Assembly: GCA_001936135.1 (NCBI GenBank)
Contig: CP012810.1
Span: forward strand, 868,001 to 932,000
Length of the DNA stretch: 64,000 bases
Reading direction: 5' to 3'
DNA from: Saccharomycopsis fibuligera x Saccharomycopsis cf. fibuligera
Lineage: Eukaryota; Ascomycota; Saccharomycetes; Ascoideales; Saccharomycopsidaceae
Below are positions 8,877 to 19,154 of the stretch, piece by piece. The position numbers and the translations under genes were made by a program. The notes under the pieces are model-generated. The model did not search any database, was not told where the DNA came from, and worked only from the letters and a program-made list of their open reading frames with translations. Each line of letters starts with the position of its first letter. The stretch's first letter is position 1.

Positions 8877-9629
8877 TGTTGTGTGTTAATTGAGGGAATT
8901 GAGAATTGCAAGCAAAAATTATGAATGTAGCAACAAGAGCGTGAACAAGCACAATTAAAGGATAACGACAAGCAAGAAGAAGAGAAGAAGAAGAGAGAGA
9001 AAGAAGAAAAAGAGGAAGGCAAAATAGCTATTTTCTCAGGTAGAAAAAGACCGCAGCAGCAAGGAACCTTCTGGTTTTAAGTCCATTGAGTCGCTCGCCC
9101 AGTAACCGCTCCTAAGCGCTGAGCGAGGGAGTGAGAGGGAGTGAGTGAGCGAGCACCGAGCTGCTCAGTCAGCAGCAGCAGCAGCAGCAGCGACGGCGCC
9201 CGAGGGTCTGGGAGCACTGTGCTGAGGCGAGCACTTAGAAATCAAAAGTGCTCTGCACCGCACTGCGCAGTGGGAAGCAGCAGCCCGCAGCCAGTGAACA
9301 TCGGGACGTCTAGAAGCAGCAATATTGGCCACAGAAGAAGCGGGTTACCGCCTGTACGCACAACGTTGTGCGGTGGATGCTGCAGCCCACCACCTGAGCC
9401 GGAGATCCAAGGGACATGCTGCTGCATAGCGGGAGACTGCAGTTCCCGCAATCCTCAGAACCAGGGGTGTGCCAGAGCAAGAGAGACTACACTCTCTTTC
9501 AAAACAGCCGCGGCAAGCGAGCGATGATGCATTGCTGATATGATGATGGTTATATATCATCCAATGAATTTACGGCACACTACGACAATTTGATAGTTGT
9601 TTTAGTGTTTTTATTATTACTATTCTTAG

Positions 9630-9925
9630 GGCTGTGACTCTTACCATTCTTATGGTGCATAGGATTGATACTGATACCGATTAATATCATGGAGTTAAAG
9701 GTTCGAACAATCACACGGAATCCGCTGCGATTCCCGCACACCCCCCGCGGTGCCCATGAGCGGCTATCGGATACTCCATAATAGTCTACACCAGGCCTGT
9801 CTCGCTGCCTCGACCCTGCTTATGATTTCATGAGCCCCATAGAGGGCGGGCCTATGCTCCTCCGCTATAGCCGCTTATTAATGGCTATGGGGTCCAGTGT
9901 TGGTGCTTACCAATTATAATTTTGA
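9630..9925 (+). ncRNA. Candidate structured RNA, family not recognised
   Basis: A GC-rich block sits inside an AT-rich spacer. It carries an A-box-like TGGTGCATAGG at 9653-9663 and a B-box-like GGTTCGAAC at 9700-9708, 47 bp apart, and T-runs at about 9919-9935 that could end Pol III transcription. Two long pairings are possible: AGCGGCTATCGGA at 9759-9771 with TCCGCTATAGCCGCT at 9861-9875 (two-base bulge), and CCCCATAG at 9835-9842 with CTATGGGG at 9885-9892. If both form they make a pseudoknot. I could not match it to SRP RNA (no GGAAG helix-8 loop), RNase P or MRP RNA, U1-U6 or U3. The strand is inferred from the box order only. Confidence 0.3.
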
Positions 9926-10194
9926 TTATGTTTTATGGATCTTACATATTGGACATTTACCAACAGTTCCGCGATGCCATATATGGGTCGAGCGCCCAGT
10001 CTCGGAAAAACACCTACGCTTTGCACCCCCTGTGGCTCTTAGGACTCGGCAATAAAAATTATGAATAATCGCTCTGCGAAACAATTGCAGTTGGCATGCA
10101 ATTGTGCAGTACTGCAGTAACGCTGGACACTAGAACTCCTAAACATTTGTTTAAATTCCTGGAAAAATATCAAGTATTTGAAATATTGTACCGC

Positions 10195-10197
<3 letters not shown>

Positions 10198-10231
<34 letters not shown>

Positions 10232-10246
10232 TGAGTGAGTGAGTGA
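10198..10246. repeat. (GA)n and (GAGT)n microsatellite
   Basis: A run of about 15 GA dinucleotides passes into GTGA-type tetranucleotides ending at 10246. Confidence 0.9.
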
Positions 10247-10602
10247 TATATGTAAGCCTCAGGCCCCATTTACTGCAATTTTTCAGGTCGTAATTGTTCT
10301 GCCCGACAGCAGAGCTTGTAAGTTGTTTTTATGCTAATTACTTCTATAGGTATATTGATATGCTGTAGTCAACCATGCTGTACTTTTCTTCAACAAATAT
10401 TTTATTATTCTTTTGTGCTCACAATTTTTTTTTTTTCTCCTGTAAGACAATATATTACGTAAAACAATAGAATGATAATAGCGCATCGGAATAACAGAAA
10501 ATGAGCTAAATTTTGTAATATGTAATATGTAATGTGTAATGTATAGCTTGTAGAAAGATAAACTGATATTATGTCAATTCAATTCAAAAAGATGGAAAAA
10601 AC

Positions 10603-10650
10603 GATAAAACGATAAAATGATAAAATGATAAAATGATAAAATGATAAAAT
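10603..10650. repeat. 8-bp tandem repeat GATAAAAT
   Basis: Six units of GATAAAA(C/T) stand head to tail in the non-coding spacer. Confidence 0.9.
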
Positions 10651-11293
10651 GAGAAAAACAAATACATGACATGACATGACGTATGCAGGTTAGCTAGTTG
10701 ATCAAAGGAAATTAACAACAGAAAACAGGTCAAGAAACACAGCAACAAAGAAAAAAAATAATAAAGAAACAAAGAAAAATAGAAAAGCGAAGAGATTGGA
10801 AACGGCAAAAAGTAACTAATGTCAATTGGATAATGGCGAGTAGTGGAAAGTAACAGCAATGGGAAGGATAAAGATAAAAAAAGACAGAAAAATACAAAAT
10901 AAGTGAACAAAAAAGACGGCAAAACAATATAAAATATAGGGTCATCTTTTTGAAGAATCAGCGTTTGATATGTGATATGTGCAGTGTTATGATGTTTCAA
11001 TGTAGTTAGGCGTTGATGTTAAAATAACTAAACAAATAAGAAAAAAGATAAAAAAAGTATGGACAGCTCAATGGATGGTGATTTCTATAGCGCGTGGTTG
11101 TTGTGGTGGTAATGCAATTTTTCATAATCTTCCTCCTAGTGGTAACAACAACAGAAAAAAGAAAGATATCTCAGCAGAATTAGGAACAGAAAAAAAAATT
11201 AATTAAGTACAAGAGATATAAAACAAACAACATCAAACAACTGGTTCTACCCTAAAATAACAATTAAAAAAACAACAACCAATTTCCATTACC

Positions 11294-14200
11294 TCATTTT
11301 TTAACTTTTTTCTTTTCCAAATATGCAATATGCGCCTCGCTCTGGTCAACCTGAGTGTGTACATGATGATCCCCACAATATAACCTCTTATCACTAGTCA
11401 CTGGATCTTCGATATCATCCTCGTAACATTCGTCAATTTGGTCCAACCATTCATCTTCAAATACTTCTTCAATAGTGCAACGGCATGCTGGGGCCAAATT
11501 GACCATTTTACTAATGAGGGGTCTGGCGTAGCTTGGGAGGGCGTTTAGTAGTCTGCCTTCACCTGAAATTGATTTAGTTTCTGGCTTTTTAGCACTGTTA
11601 TTGCTACTGCCACTACCACTAGCATTAACGCTAGCGTTTTGATTGGTGTTTTGGTTTTGGTTTGGTGATGGTAAGGGTTTATTATAATTTGGAGCATTGG
11701 AATTGGTATTGGCATTTTTGGAAGATGAGGTTTCTGGGGTAGTTGGTGGAGTCTCTTTACTGTCGCTATTACTAGCTTGAGCGGCATCATTCTTTTTGTT
11801 GTCATTCAAAGTCAATGAGTCAATGTCTGGATACTGTCTATGTGCATGATTGCTGTTGTGCTGATGAGCATGATGATGGTTGTGATGATGGTTGTGATGA
11901 TGGTTACGTTTATGTGGATGTCCGTGATGCAGCTTATTGAAAGACACCTCATCATCAGAATTAATAGTCTCCAACTTTGTGGATCTCGAAGACCCAGAAT
12001 TAGTATTTTTAATCTCAAGACTATTGCTCAACAACGACCCAGCGGAAGATGGAGCTTGTGGAACTGGTGGCTCCCTGGTCTTTTTCAACATTGTATTAAG
12101 CGAAGTAGTGCCGTCTCCTCTAGTTGCAAACAATTTGAAACTTTGATCGCTCAACTTTGGCACTTTCCAAGGAAACTTCCTCAACGTCATACACGAGTAA
12201 ATAATTGCGGCTGACCAAATATCCACTGGTCTAGGATCATATTTTTGGAAAACTACCACTTCAGGAGCCAAATACGGGTCAGAGCCAACAATGCCTCCAG
12301 CTTCAACAATCTTGCTGCTAAATGGATATGCAAAAACCACAGATGATCCAAAGTCAATAATCTTGACGATTCCCTTGTCTGTGATACAGCAATTATCCAA
12401 CTTCAAATCACGGTGAGCAAGTCCCATGGAATGTAAGTATCTAACCCCTTTTAAAATTTGCTTGAAGCAACAATCCACTTCCCTCGAGGCCATCTTCCCA
12501 CTCATCACGATGGCAAATAGATCAAATTCGCAGTACTCCATAACTTGGTAAATCTTATCATTTTCATAACAGATTTCAATCGTTTCAATGATGTTTGTGT
12601 TTTTCAATGTAGACCCAATGCAGTACTCAGAAGTAATTTTCTTGGTGTAGTCTTTCTTGGTCTCATTGGCAAATCTGGCCCTGAATTCTTTCACAGCAAA
12701 TACTTTCTTGTCGTAAACTCTCTTGACAATTCGAACTGAACCTCCAGCGCCAGCACCCAAGCTGTCGCTCATCTTGTTGTATCTTTTGCTGAATGGTAAC
12801 GTTTGTTGTTCCTGACTTAGGGCGCCGTTGGTGGTTAAGGAAGATGCTGGATTGGTGTAAATGTTTGTTGCATTCTTTTGGCTATTTTCTTTTGGAATGT
12901 TAATGGTAGTGCTGATTGGTGAATTATTATTATTATTATTATTATTGTTGTTGTTGCCATAACTGCTGCCATAACTGTTATTATTGCCGTTGTAGTTGTT
13001 ATTGTTATTATTCAAATTTTTAGAATTAATGGAAATAGCATCCGAAGCAGCGGTATTTTTTCTGGAAGATGTGTTTTTACGAGTGAAAAATTTCTTTAAA
13101 TCATGCTTTGAAGAGCGATATTTTAAAGATCTGGTTGATTCTACTGAAGAAGGGGCATTTCCTGCTCCTCCATTTCCAGAGGAAGACGGACCATATTCTT
13201 GTGGACTTGGTGGTGGGAATTGTGGTTCAGCACTAGGAGTATGAATACTGTTTCCTGCTGAAGAAATCATTCCGCTGCCAGAATCATTATAACCATTGTA
13301 ATTACTATTATTATTGTTGATAGCGATACCATTGCTAGGGGTGCTGTTACCATTGTTATACGTAGCAGCACTATTCATATTACTAAGAGAATATGAAGAG
13401 TTTTTTCTAGATTTGTTGAAAAAATTAGTCAATGATGCCATCGAAGAAGTTCTAGAAAGGGAAGTTCCAGCAGTGGATGGCTTCTCCAAATTGACAAATG
13501 AGGGAGAATTATGAATTGAATTTAATTTTGACTTGGTGATGATGAACCGTTGATCTATTTCAACATTGGACAAATCGGAGATCTTAGGAGACAAGATGTG
13601 ATTACTGTCAATTAAGCTTCCATTGGCTGGGAAACTAAAACCTTGAGCTTCGTATGTTGAGTATGTCGGACTGGTGGTTGATTGAGATTTTTGGCCACTG
13701 TAAGGGGCAGAATATGGGATAGAAGTGGATAATGGAGAGTAGGATAGCATGTTTGTATCATCCGATGATGACGCATTACGTGGCTTGGTGCTGTAGATTG
13801 GAGTTCCAGCAGCAGAAGAGCTGATTTTTCTACCAACTCGGCCATTATATGGAATAAATGTGATTGTAGTAGTGGTGCTGCTACTGAGTGATGAAGAAGA
13901 TTGTGCATTAGATAAGTCTCCAGAAGAGTTTTCAGTTTTGATGTTTGTTGGTCTGCTAGCTGCCTTGTCGTTGTTGTCGTTGTTGTCGTTGTTGTTGTTG
14001 TTGTTGTTGTTATTGGTGATAGTGGTGCTGTTATGGTCAAACGGATTTACATCATTTTCACCGTCCTCGGCACTGGGATTAGTGCCGTTTCTGAAATGTG
14101 GGTCATTATCAAAAAGGGGGGAAGTTGGAGGTGGATGATGATGGTGAATGTTGTTAAAGCTATTTTGAAACTTGTTATCTCTATCTCTATTGCCTAGTTT

Positions 14201-14590
14201 CGGGGAAAAATAAAGACCATCAGTCTCAGCACTGGCAAGACTTGATGGTGATCTTAGACCAGAATTATTATGTCCGCCATTTCTATTAGCGCTGACTTGT
14301 TGGTGAATAATCCTGCTATCGAAGCTGCTGTTGTCTTTAAAAACACTGTTGATGCTATTATTATTGTTATCATCATTACTACTTTGATGTTTACGATTAG
14401 CTTCAACATCATTCAGAGTGTAACTGTAATTCAAGTTTGACTTTGCCTTTGAAGAGTTGTTGGATGTAGATATTGGAGAAGGGGACACTCCATTGTTGAG
14501 AGTCGGGGACACCGGGCCGTTTCCTTGTATTAATCTCGTCAAAGATGAAGTGGAACGGCTTTCTGTTCGATCTTGAGCTTGGCTAGCCAT
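11294..14590 (-). CDS. Ser/Thr protein kinase of the NPR1/RTK1/HRK1 fungal subfamily
   Basis: 1098 residues. The first 600 or so are disordered Ser/Asn/Gly-rich sequence with an Asn run near 550-575. The kinase domain starts with [12 protein letters not shown] near 606, then [10 protein letters not shown] (catalytic Lys), [43 protein letters not shown] near 726, IDFGSSVVF and [14 protein letters not shown] His/Asn-rich insertion interrupts the C-lobe before the closing part [20 protein letters not shown]. The C-terminus [20 protein letters not shown] is very like that of S. cerevisiae Rtk1/Npr1-group kinases, which control plasma-membrane nutrient permeases and ion transport. All catalytic residues are present. 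RTK1 is my best guess for the ortholog, but the members are hard to separate by eye, so no symbol is given. Divergent from VPH1. Confidence 0.9.
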   Translation of the reverse strand: MASQAQDRTESRSTSSLTRLIQGNGPVSPTLNNGVSPSPISTSNNSSKAKSNLNYSYTLNDVEANRKHQSSNDDNNNNSINSVFKDNSSFDSRIIHQQVSANRNGGHNNSGLRSPSSLASAETDGLYFSPKLGNRDRDNKFQNSFNNIHHHHPPPTSPLFDNDPHFRNGTNPSAEDGENDVNPFDHNSTTITNNNNNNNNNDNNDNNDKAASRPTNIKTENSSGDLSNAQSSSSLSSSTTTTITFIPYNGRVGRKISSSAAGTPIYSTKPRNASSSDDTNMLSYSPLSTSIPYSAPYSGQKSQSTTSPTYSTYEAQGFSFPANGSLIDSNHILSPKISDLSNVEIDQRFIITKSKLNSIHNSPSFVNLEKPSTAGTSLSRTSSMASLTNFFNKSRKNSSYSLSNMNSAATYNNGNSTPSNGIAINNNNSNYNGYNDSGSGMISSAGNSIHTPSAEPQFPPPSPQEYGPSSSGNGGAGNAPSSVESTRSLKYRSSKHDLKKFFTRKNTSSRKNTAASDAISINSKNLNNNNNNYNGNNNSYGSSYGNNNNNNNNNNNSPISTTINIPKENSQKNATNIYTNPASSLTTNGALSQEQQTLPFSKRYNKMSDSLGAGAGGSVRIVKRVYDKKVFAVKEFRARFANETKKDYTKKITSEYCIGSTLKNTNIIETIEICYENDKIYQVMEYCEFDLFAIVMSGKMASREVDCCFKQILKGVRYLHSMGLAHRDLKLDNCCITDKGIVKIIDFGSSVVFAYPFSSKIVEAGGIVGSDPYLAPEVVVFQKYDPRPVDIWSAAIIYSCMTLRKFPWKVPKLSDQSFKLFATRGDGTTSLNTMLKKTREPPVPQAPSSAGSLLSNSLEIKNTNSGSSRSTKLETINSDDEVSFNKLHHGHPHKRNHHHNHHHNHHHAHQHNSNHAHRQYPDIDSLTLNDNKKNDAAQASNSDSKETPPTTPETSSSKNANTNSNAPNYNKPLPSPNQNQNTNQNASVNASGSGSSNNSAKKPETKSISGEGRLLNALPSYARPLISKMVNLAPACRCTIEEVFEDEWLDQIDECYEDDIEDPVTSDKRLYCGDHHVHTQVDQSEAHIAYLEKKKVKK

Positions 14591-15026
14591 ATTGAAGAAT
14601 GAGACGAAATAGCTGATTTGGATGCTGATGCTGCCAAGTGTTCAAGTGATTGATTGATGTTGTTGGTGATAGTGATGGTGATGGTAGTGCTGTTGATGTG
14701 TTAACAAGCAAGAATAATAATAAAAAAAAAGTTTATGATAAGAAAAAAAAGAAAAAAAAAAAGAAAGAATGCGTCAAGACAGGCTCGTCGGTATGGAAGC
14801 TATGTGGTAATGCCGATAGGAGCAATCGTGAGGGTGAGCAACACTCGAGTAGAAATGGAGCTAAAAGACAATGGGCAAGAGAGAAAGTAGCTGGTGGTTG
14901 AAGCTAAGCTGAAAAAACAGGGCAAGATGAATGGGAATGTGAGTGTAGAGTGTGAAGTAATGGAAGAATGAGATGATGGTGGTGATTGTGGGAGACAAAC
15001 AAAGAAAGGAAAAGAAGATATTGTTT

Positions 15027-15066
15027 TCGAAGTATCGAAGTATCGAAGTATCGAAGTGTTGAAGTA
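15027..15066. repeat. 8-bp tandem repeat TCGAAGTA
   Basis: About five units, the last two imperfect, in the divergent promoter region. Confidence 0.85.
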
Positions 15067-15842
15067 TCTGTGAATGGGTGCCAAGTGAAAAGTGTATCTA
15101 AAGAACAGTATGCTGTAGTGTATAGACGATTTCTCTGGATAGTAAGAATCGGGGGAACTCGAGTGTTCATGCGCTGCTGACTGATTATCTGATTACACTC
15201 TGAGTGTGAGAGACTGAAACTGTGCGATGCCGTACTTCTCCACTAGCCACAGCCAACAACCGCCACAGGTGCTAACTATCAAGCAGAGAGAAGACATGTG
15301 CCGCCGGAACCGCCCTGCGGTGGGTGCATGCAGCCTTGCGGTGCCACCTGCCGGAACTGCCCTAGAGCAGCGCTGCTTATTGTAAGATCCGTCCCTTCCG
15401 CTGAGGCTGGTGACTGTCAGCGACTGCCGGCCCCTGCCAGTGGCTGCAATGGGGGTGGTGGTGGTCCCGGAATACTAGATAAGCGTGATACAGTTAGTGT
15501 CGTATTGCATTTACGAGGGCGCATGATCACATGATAGTAAAATGCATGATAGTGTACAATGCTGTATCTACCATATGATAGTATTTCCGGGCAACCTCAA
15601 AAACCAGCCCAAGGCGGCGGCAGCAGCAAGAAAATCGAGATTGAGCTAGTCAATGGAGTATGAGGCAGCACTAAGCGCCAGCTAGAGGCAAACACCCAAG
15701 AAAAATAAAAAAAAAAAGAGACAGAGTGAAAGCTGGAATTGCACCAGCTGGACTTACACAAATTACCACAAGAAGCGCCATTGCCGGTGGTAGTGTTTCT
15801 CTTCATATTACCTCTTGCTTTCATCCTTGTTAAACCTCACGA

Positions 15843-15866
15843 TTTTTTTTTTTTTTTTTTTTTTTT
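15843..15866 (+). promoter_or_regulatory. Poly(dA:dT) tract upstream of VPH1
   Basis: A 24-bp T-run ends 70 bp before the VPH1 ATG. Such tracts keep yeast promoters free of nucleosomes. Similar runs precede other genes here (for example 30669-30697). Confidence 0.55.
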
Positions 15867-15935
15867 GCTTTTATAACTTTCTGCTTATTGTTTTGCTAGC
15901 CTGTTCTTATTAGATTCCTCCTTGCTAGCTCAATC

Positions 15936-18479
15936 ATGGCTCAATTGGCGTTTAATGACACTGAAGAGGCCATCTTCCGCTCTGCGGAAATGTCCCTCAT
16001 CCAGTTATTTATTCCATTGGAAATAAGCAGAGAAACCGTCTATTCCCTTGGTAGTTTAGGCCTTGTGCAATTTAGAGACTTAAACAAGAAAACCAACGCT
16101 TTCCAGCGTTCGTTTGTCAAGGAAATCAGAAGACTTGATGAAGTCCAGCGTCAATACCGCTTCTTCAAGGCCCAGTTGGATGAACGTAATATCCCTCTAA
16201 AGGAAAACCCATTCGATGACGAAGCTTCAAGATACAGCAGTATCAGTTTGCCAAAAACTTCTGACATTGATGATTTTGTGGAAAATGCTAAAATTTTGGA
16301 GCAACGTTTGAATCAATTGATTGAAAGTTTGAAAACCTTGGAACTAAAAAACAAGAACTTGATACAGCAACGTCATATCTTAGCCGCCGCAGACTCATTC
16401 TTCCACACTGATGGCAGCGCTGAGGAATTGGATGTCGACTTTATTGCCGGCATTATCCCAAGAGAAAAAATCAATGCTTTGGAAAAAGTTTTATGGAGAA
16501 CTCTCAGAGGTAACTTGTTTTTCAAAACTGTGAATATTGAAGAACCAATTTATGAACCAGAAAAAAAGACTAAAGTTGCCAAGAGCGCATTTATTATTTT
16601 TGCTCATGGACAATTGTTAATATCCAAGATAAAAAAGATTGCTGAGGCTCTTGATGCTGATTTGTATGATATTGATTATCAACAATCTGCAAGATCTCAA
16701 GCATTACTGGAAGTCAATTCTCAATTTGCTGATATCACCACCGTTTTAGAGACCACTGACAAAACTTTACAAGCAGAATTGATTGCCTTATCTCAAGAAC
16801 TTTTGTCTTGGGACGCTTTGATTAAAAAAGAGAAATCTATATATCTGTCTTTGAATTTGTTCAATTATGATAAGAATAGAAAAATTTTGGTTGCTGAAGG
16901 TTGGTCTCCAACTGCTGATTTACCAAAATTAAAACATTTCTTAACCAGAAACCTCTCCTCAAATACACCTTCCACTTATCGTGATAACAATGATGATGGC
17001 AACGAAGAAGATACTGGTGACTCAGAATACAACACCAACAGCGAAACTTCGTATCAAACTGAATCAGAAAATGAATTGACTACCATCATTAATGTTCTCT
17101 CTACTACAAAAAAGCCTCCTACTTATCATAGATTAAACAAATTAACTTCAGGTTTTCAAGCCATTTGTGATGCATACGGTGTTCCTACATACCGTGAAGT
17201 TAACCCAGGTTTACCTACCATAGTTACGTTCCCATTCATGTTTGCCATTATGTTTGGTGATTTGGGTCATGGGTTCTTACTTAGTTTGGCTGGTTTAGCG
17301 ATTGTTCTTAGTGAAAAAAAATTGGCCTTAATGAAGAAAGGTGATATCCTTGACATGGCATACGGTGGTAGATATATTATCTTGTTTATGGGTCTTTTCT
17401 CAGTGTATACTGGGTTTTTATACAACGATATATTTTCTCTTTCAATGACTTTTTTCAAATCTGGTTGGAAATGGCCTGAACATTTCAAGAAAGGTGACCT
17501 TATTGAAGCTACACAAACTGGAGTTTACCCTATTGGTATTGATCCAATTTGGCATGGAACTGAAAATGGTTTATTGTTTTTGAACTCTTACAAGATGAAG
17601 TTGTCTATTGTTATGGGTTATCTTCATATGTTGTACTCCTACATGTTTTCTCTTGTCAATTATTTGCATTTTGATTCATTTATTGATATTGTTGGTAATT
17701 TTATTCCAGGTTTGTTGTTCATGAACTCAATCTTTGGTTACTTGACGGTTCTTATCATATACAAATGGAGTGTCGACTGGATCGCTATTGAAAAACCAGC
17801 TCCAAGTTTGTTGAATACTCTAATCAGTATGTTTTTATCTCCAGGAACCGTTGACGAACCACTTTTCAGAGGCCAAGCACCTTTGCAAGTATTTTTCTTA
17901 TTTGTTGCACTTATTTGTGTTCCTTGCTTGCTTTTAATAAAACCATTGTATATGAAGCGCCAATTGGACAAAAAGCAGGAATATCACAGTTTACCAAACG
18001 AAGATGCCGAAAATCAATTGATTAGCAGCGATACAGAAGACAACCAGGAAGCAGGACACAACGATAACGATGATGATGACGAAGAAGGTGAAGGACACGG
18101 TGAAAGTTTCGGTGATATCATGATTCATCAGGTTATTCATACCATTGAATTCTGTTTGAATTGTGTTTCTCACACTGCTTCCTATTTGCGTCTTTGGGCA
18201 CTTTCGTTAGCTCATGCTCAATTGTCTCAAGTCTTGTGGAGCATGACTTTGGCAAACTCTTTTGGCATGACGGGAATCTTTGGTGTCATTATGACTGTGG
18301 TTTTATTCACTATGTGGTTTGTTTTGACGGTGTGTGTCTTGGTGGCCATGGAAGGTACTTCAGCAATGTTGCATAGTTTGAGATTGCACTGGGTAGAAAG
18401 TATGAGCAAGTTTTTCGAAGGTGAAGGTTATCCATACCAGCCATTCAGTTTTAAGACTGTTTTGGAGGCTGAGCTTTGA
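15936..18479 (+). CDS. VPH1: V-type H+-ATPase V0 subunit a
   Basis: The 847-residue subunit a of the vacuolar proton pump lines the proton path through the membrane sector; its N-terminal half is a cytosolic arm contacting V1. The start EEAIFRSAEMSLIQLFIPLEISR and LGLVQFRDLN are the family hallmark. The membrane half has TFPFMFAIMFGDLGHGF, FLYNDIFS, IVGNFIPGLLFM and SHTASYLRLWALSLAHAQLS, in which Arg752 is the essential proton-transfer Arg (Arg735 in S. cerevisiae Vph1). A Glu/Asp-rich loop near 690-715 precedes HGESFGDIMIHQVIHTIEF. The N-terminal half is closer to Vph1 and the end FFEGEGYPYQPFSF looks more like Stv1, so a Golgi-type paralog is not excluded. Another acidic, Thr/Ser-rich insertion lies near 345-380. 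No introns or defects are seen. Confidence 0.9.
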   Translation: MAQLAFNDTEEAIFRSAEMSLIQLFIPLEISRETVYSLGSLGLVQFRDLNKKTNAFQRSFVKEIRRLDEVQRQYRFFKAQLDERNIPLKENPFDDEASRYSSISLPKTSDIDDFVENAKILEQRLNQLIESLKTLELKNKNLIQQRHILAAADSFFHTDGSAEELDVDFIAGIIPREKINALEKVLWRTLRGNLFFKTVNIEEPIYEPEKKTKVAKSAFIIFAHGQLLISKIKKIAEALDADLYDIDYQQSARSQALLEVNSQFADITTVLETTDKTLQAELIALSQELLSWDALIKKEKSIYLSLNLFNYDKNRKILVAEGWSPTADLPKLKHFLTRNLSSNTPSTYRDNNDDGNEEDTGDSEYNTNSETSYQTESENELTTIINVLSTTKKPPTYHRLNKLTSGFQAICDAYGVPTYREVNPGLPTIVTFPFMFAIMFGDLGHGFLLSLAGLAIVLSEKKLALMKKGDILDMAYGGRYIILFMGLFSVYTGFLYNDIFSLSMTFFKSGWKWPEHFKKGDLIEATQTGVYPIGIDPIWHGTENGLLFLNSYKMKLSIVMGYLHMLYSYMFSLVNYLHFDSFIDIVGNFIPGLLFMNSIFGYLTVLIIYKWSVDWIAIEKPAPSLLNTLISMFLSPGTVDEPLFRGQAPLQVFFLFVALICVPCLLLIKPLYMKRQLDKKQEYHSLPNEDAENQLISSDTEDNQEAGHNDNDDDDEEGEGHGESFGDIMIHQVIHTIEFCLNCVSHTASYLRLWALSLAHAQLSQVLWSMTLANSFGMTGIFGVIMTVVLFTMWFVLTVCVLVAMEGTSAMLHSLRLHWVESMSKFFEGEGYPYQPFSFKTVLEAEL

Positions 18480-19154
18480 ATATTGAGCATTGATGTGTAT
18501 TGCACTTCATCACAGTAACAAAAAATAAAGCAAAATAATTTAAAAAAATTCAAACTATTTTGAATTTTTATCAAATGTGCGTTTTTGTTCCACTTTTTTT
18601 TTTTCTCACAATTCTTGTTGAATTTTCTAATTATCTCACGTTTAAATATTTTTTTATTTTTTTTTACTCTCTCCGTTTTTCCAACTTTTCATTTTTATCG
18701 TAGTTTCAATTAGTTCTTTTTTTTTTCCCTAAATTTTTATTTTTGTTTTTCTTCTACATTTTCTTTTAATCTTCTGATTCTCAGAAAGAAAAAAAGTTTT
18801 TACTATAAAAAGAACTCACTTTTTTAAAAAAAAAACAACTCAAAAATAACAATAATAATAAAATAAGCATAAGGTCATACTTTCAATGAACATTTCAAAT
18901 TTTTACGTTTATTTTTACAAACGAGCTGTAGAATTTAGCGATACTCATAGCTATAGGCCTAATATACATTTCACATTATACACTTCAAAAGTGGAATGAA
19001 TCTAACATGCAATACACACTCAAGAAAAACAAACAAACAAACAAACAAACAAACTATTATACAAAATTGTAAAAGGCGGTAGCAAGTAAATCAAATCAAA
19101 AAGAAAATAAAGCTCGAAACAAACAACCATTGAAACCAAAGCCAAAGCCAAAAC
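18480..19154. other. Convergent 3' flanks of VPH1 and REV3
   Basis: Very AT-rich, with many T- and A-runs and an (AAAC)n repeat at about 19026-19053. No gene is seen. It probably holds the poly(A) sites of both neighbours. Confidence 0.6.

Larger units (their letters stand above)
8877..11293. other. 2.4-kb gene-free stretch between GND1 and a kinase gene
   Basis: The GND1 promoter side (about 9050-9530) is GC-rich with a CAG run at 9171-9191. A GC-rich foldable block follows at about 9630-9925. The distal part is AT-rich with simple repeats. Open frames here (for example the Ser/Cys-rich 9141-9527 and the hydrophobic antisense frame 10584-11000) look like products of base composition. No protein gene is supported. 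Confidence 0.55.
14591..15935. other. Divergent promoter region, kinase gene and VPH1
   Basis: No gene is supported. It contains A-rich runs near 14720-14765, an 8-bp tandem repeat, a GC-rich block at about 15230-15480, repeated GATAGT-type words near 15530-15585 and a poly(T) tract before VPH1. Confidence 0.55.

Noticed and set aside
9141-9527. 128-codon Ser/Cys-rich open frame
   Set aside because: It lies in the GC-rich GND1 promoter, is dominated by a CAG repeat read as Ser, and an equally long frame exists on the opposite strand. No family resemblance.
9653-9708. B-box-like GGTTCGAAC as a tRNA gene
   Set aside because: The required TCC end of the B box is missing and no acceptor or T stem can be folded around it. 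Kept only as support for the RNA candidate.
10584-11000. Hydrophobic 138-codon frame on the minus strand
   Set aside because: It arises from reading the complement of A-rich and GATAAAAT repeats, giving Phe/Leu/Ser runs.
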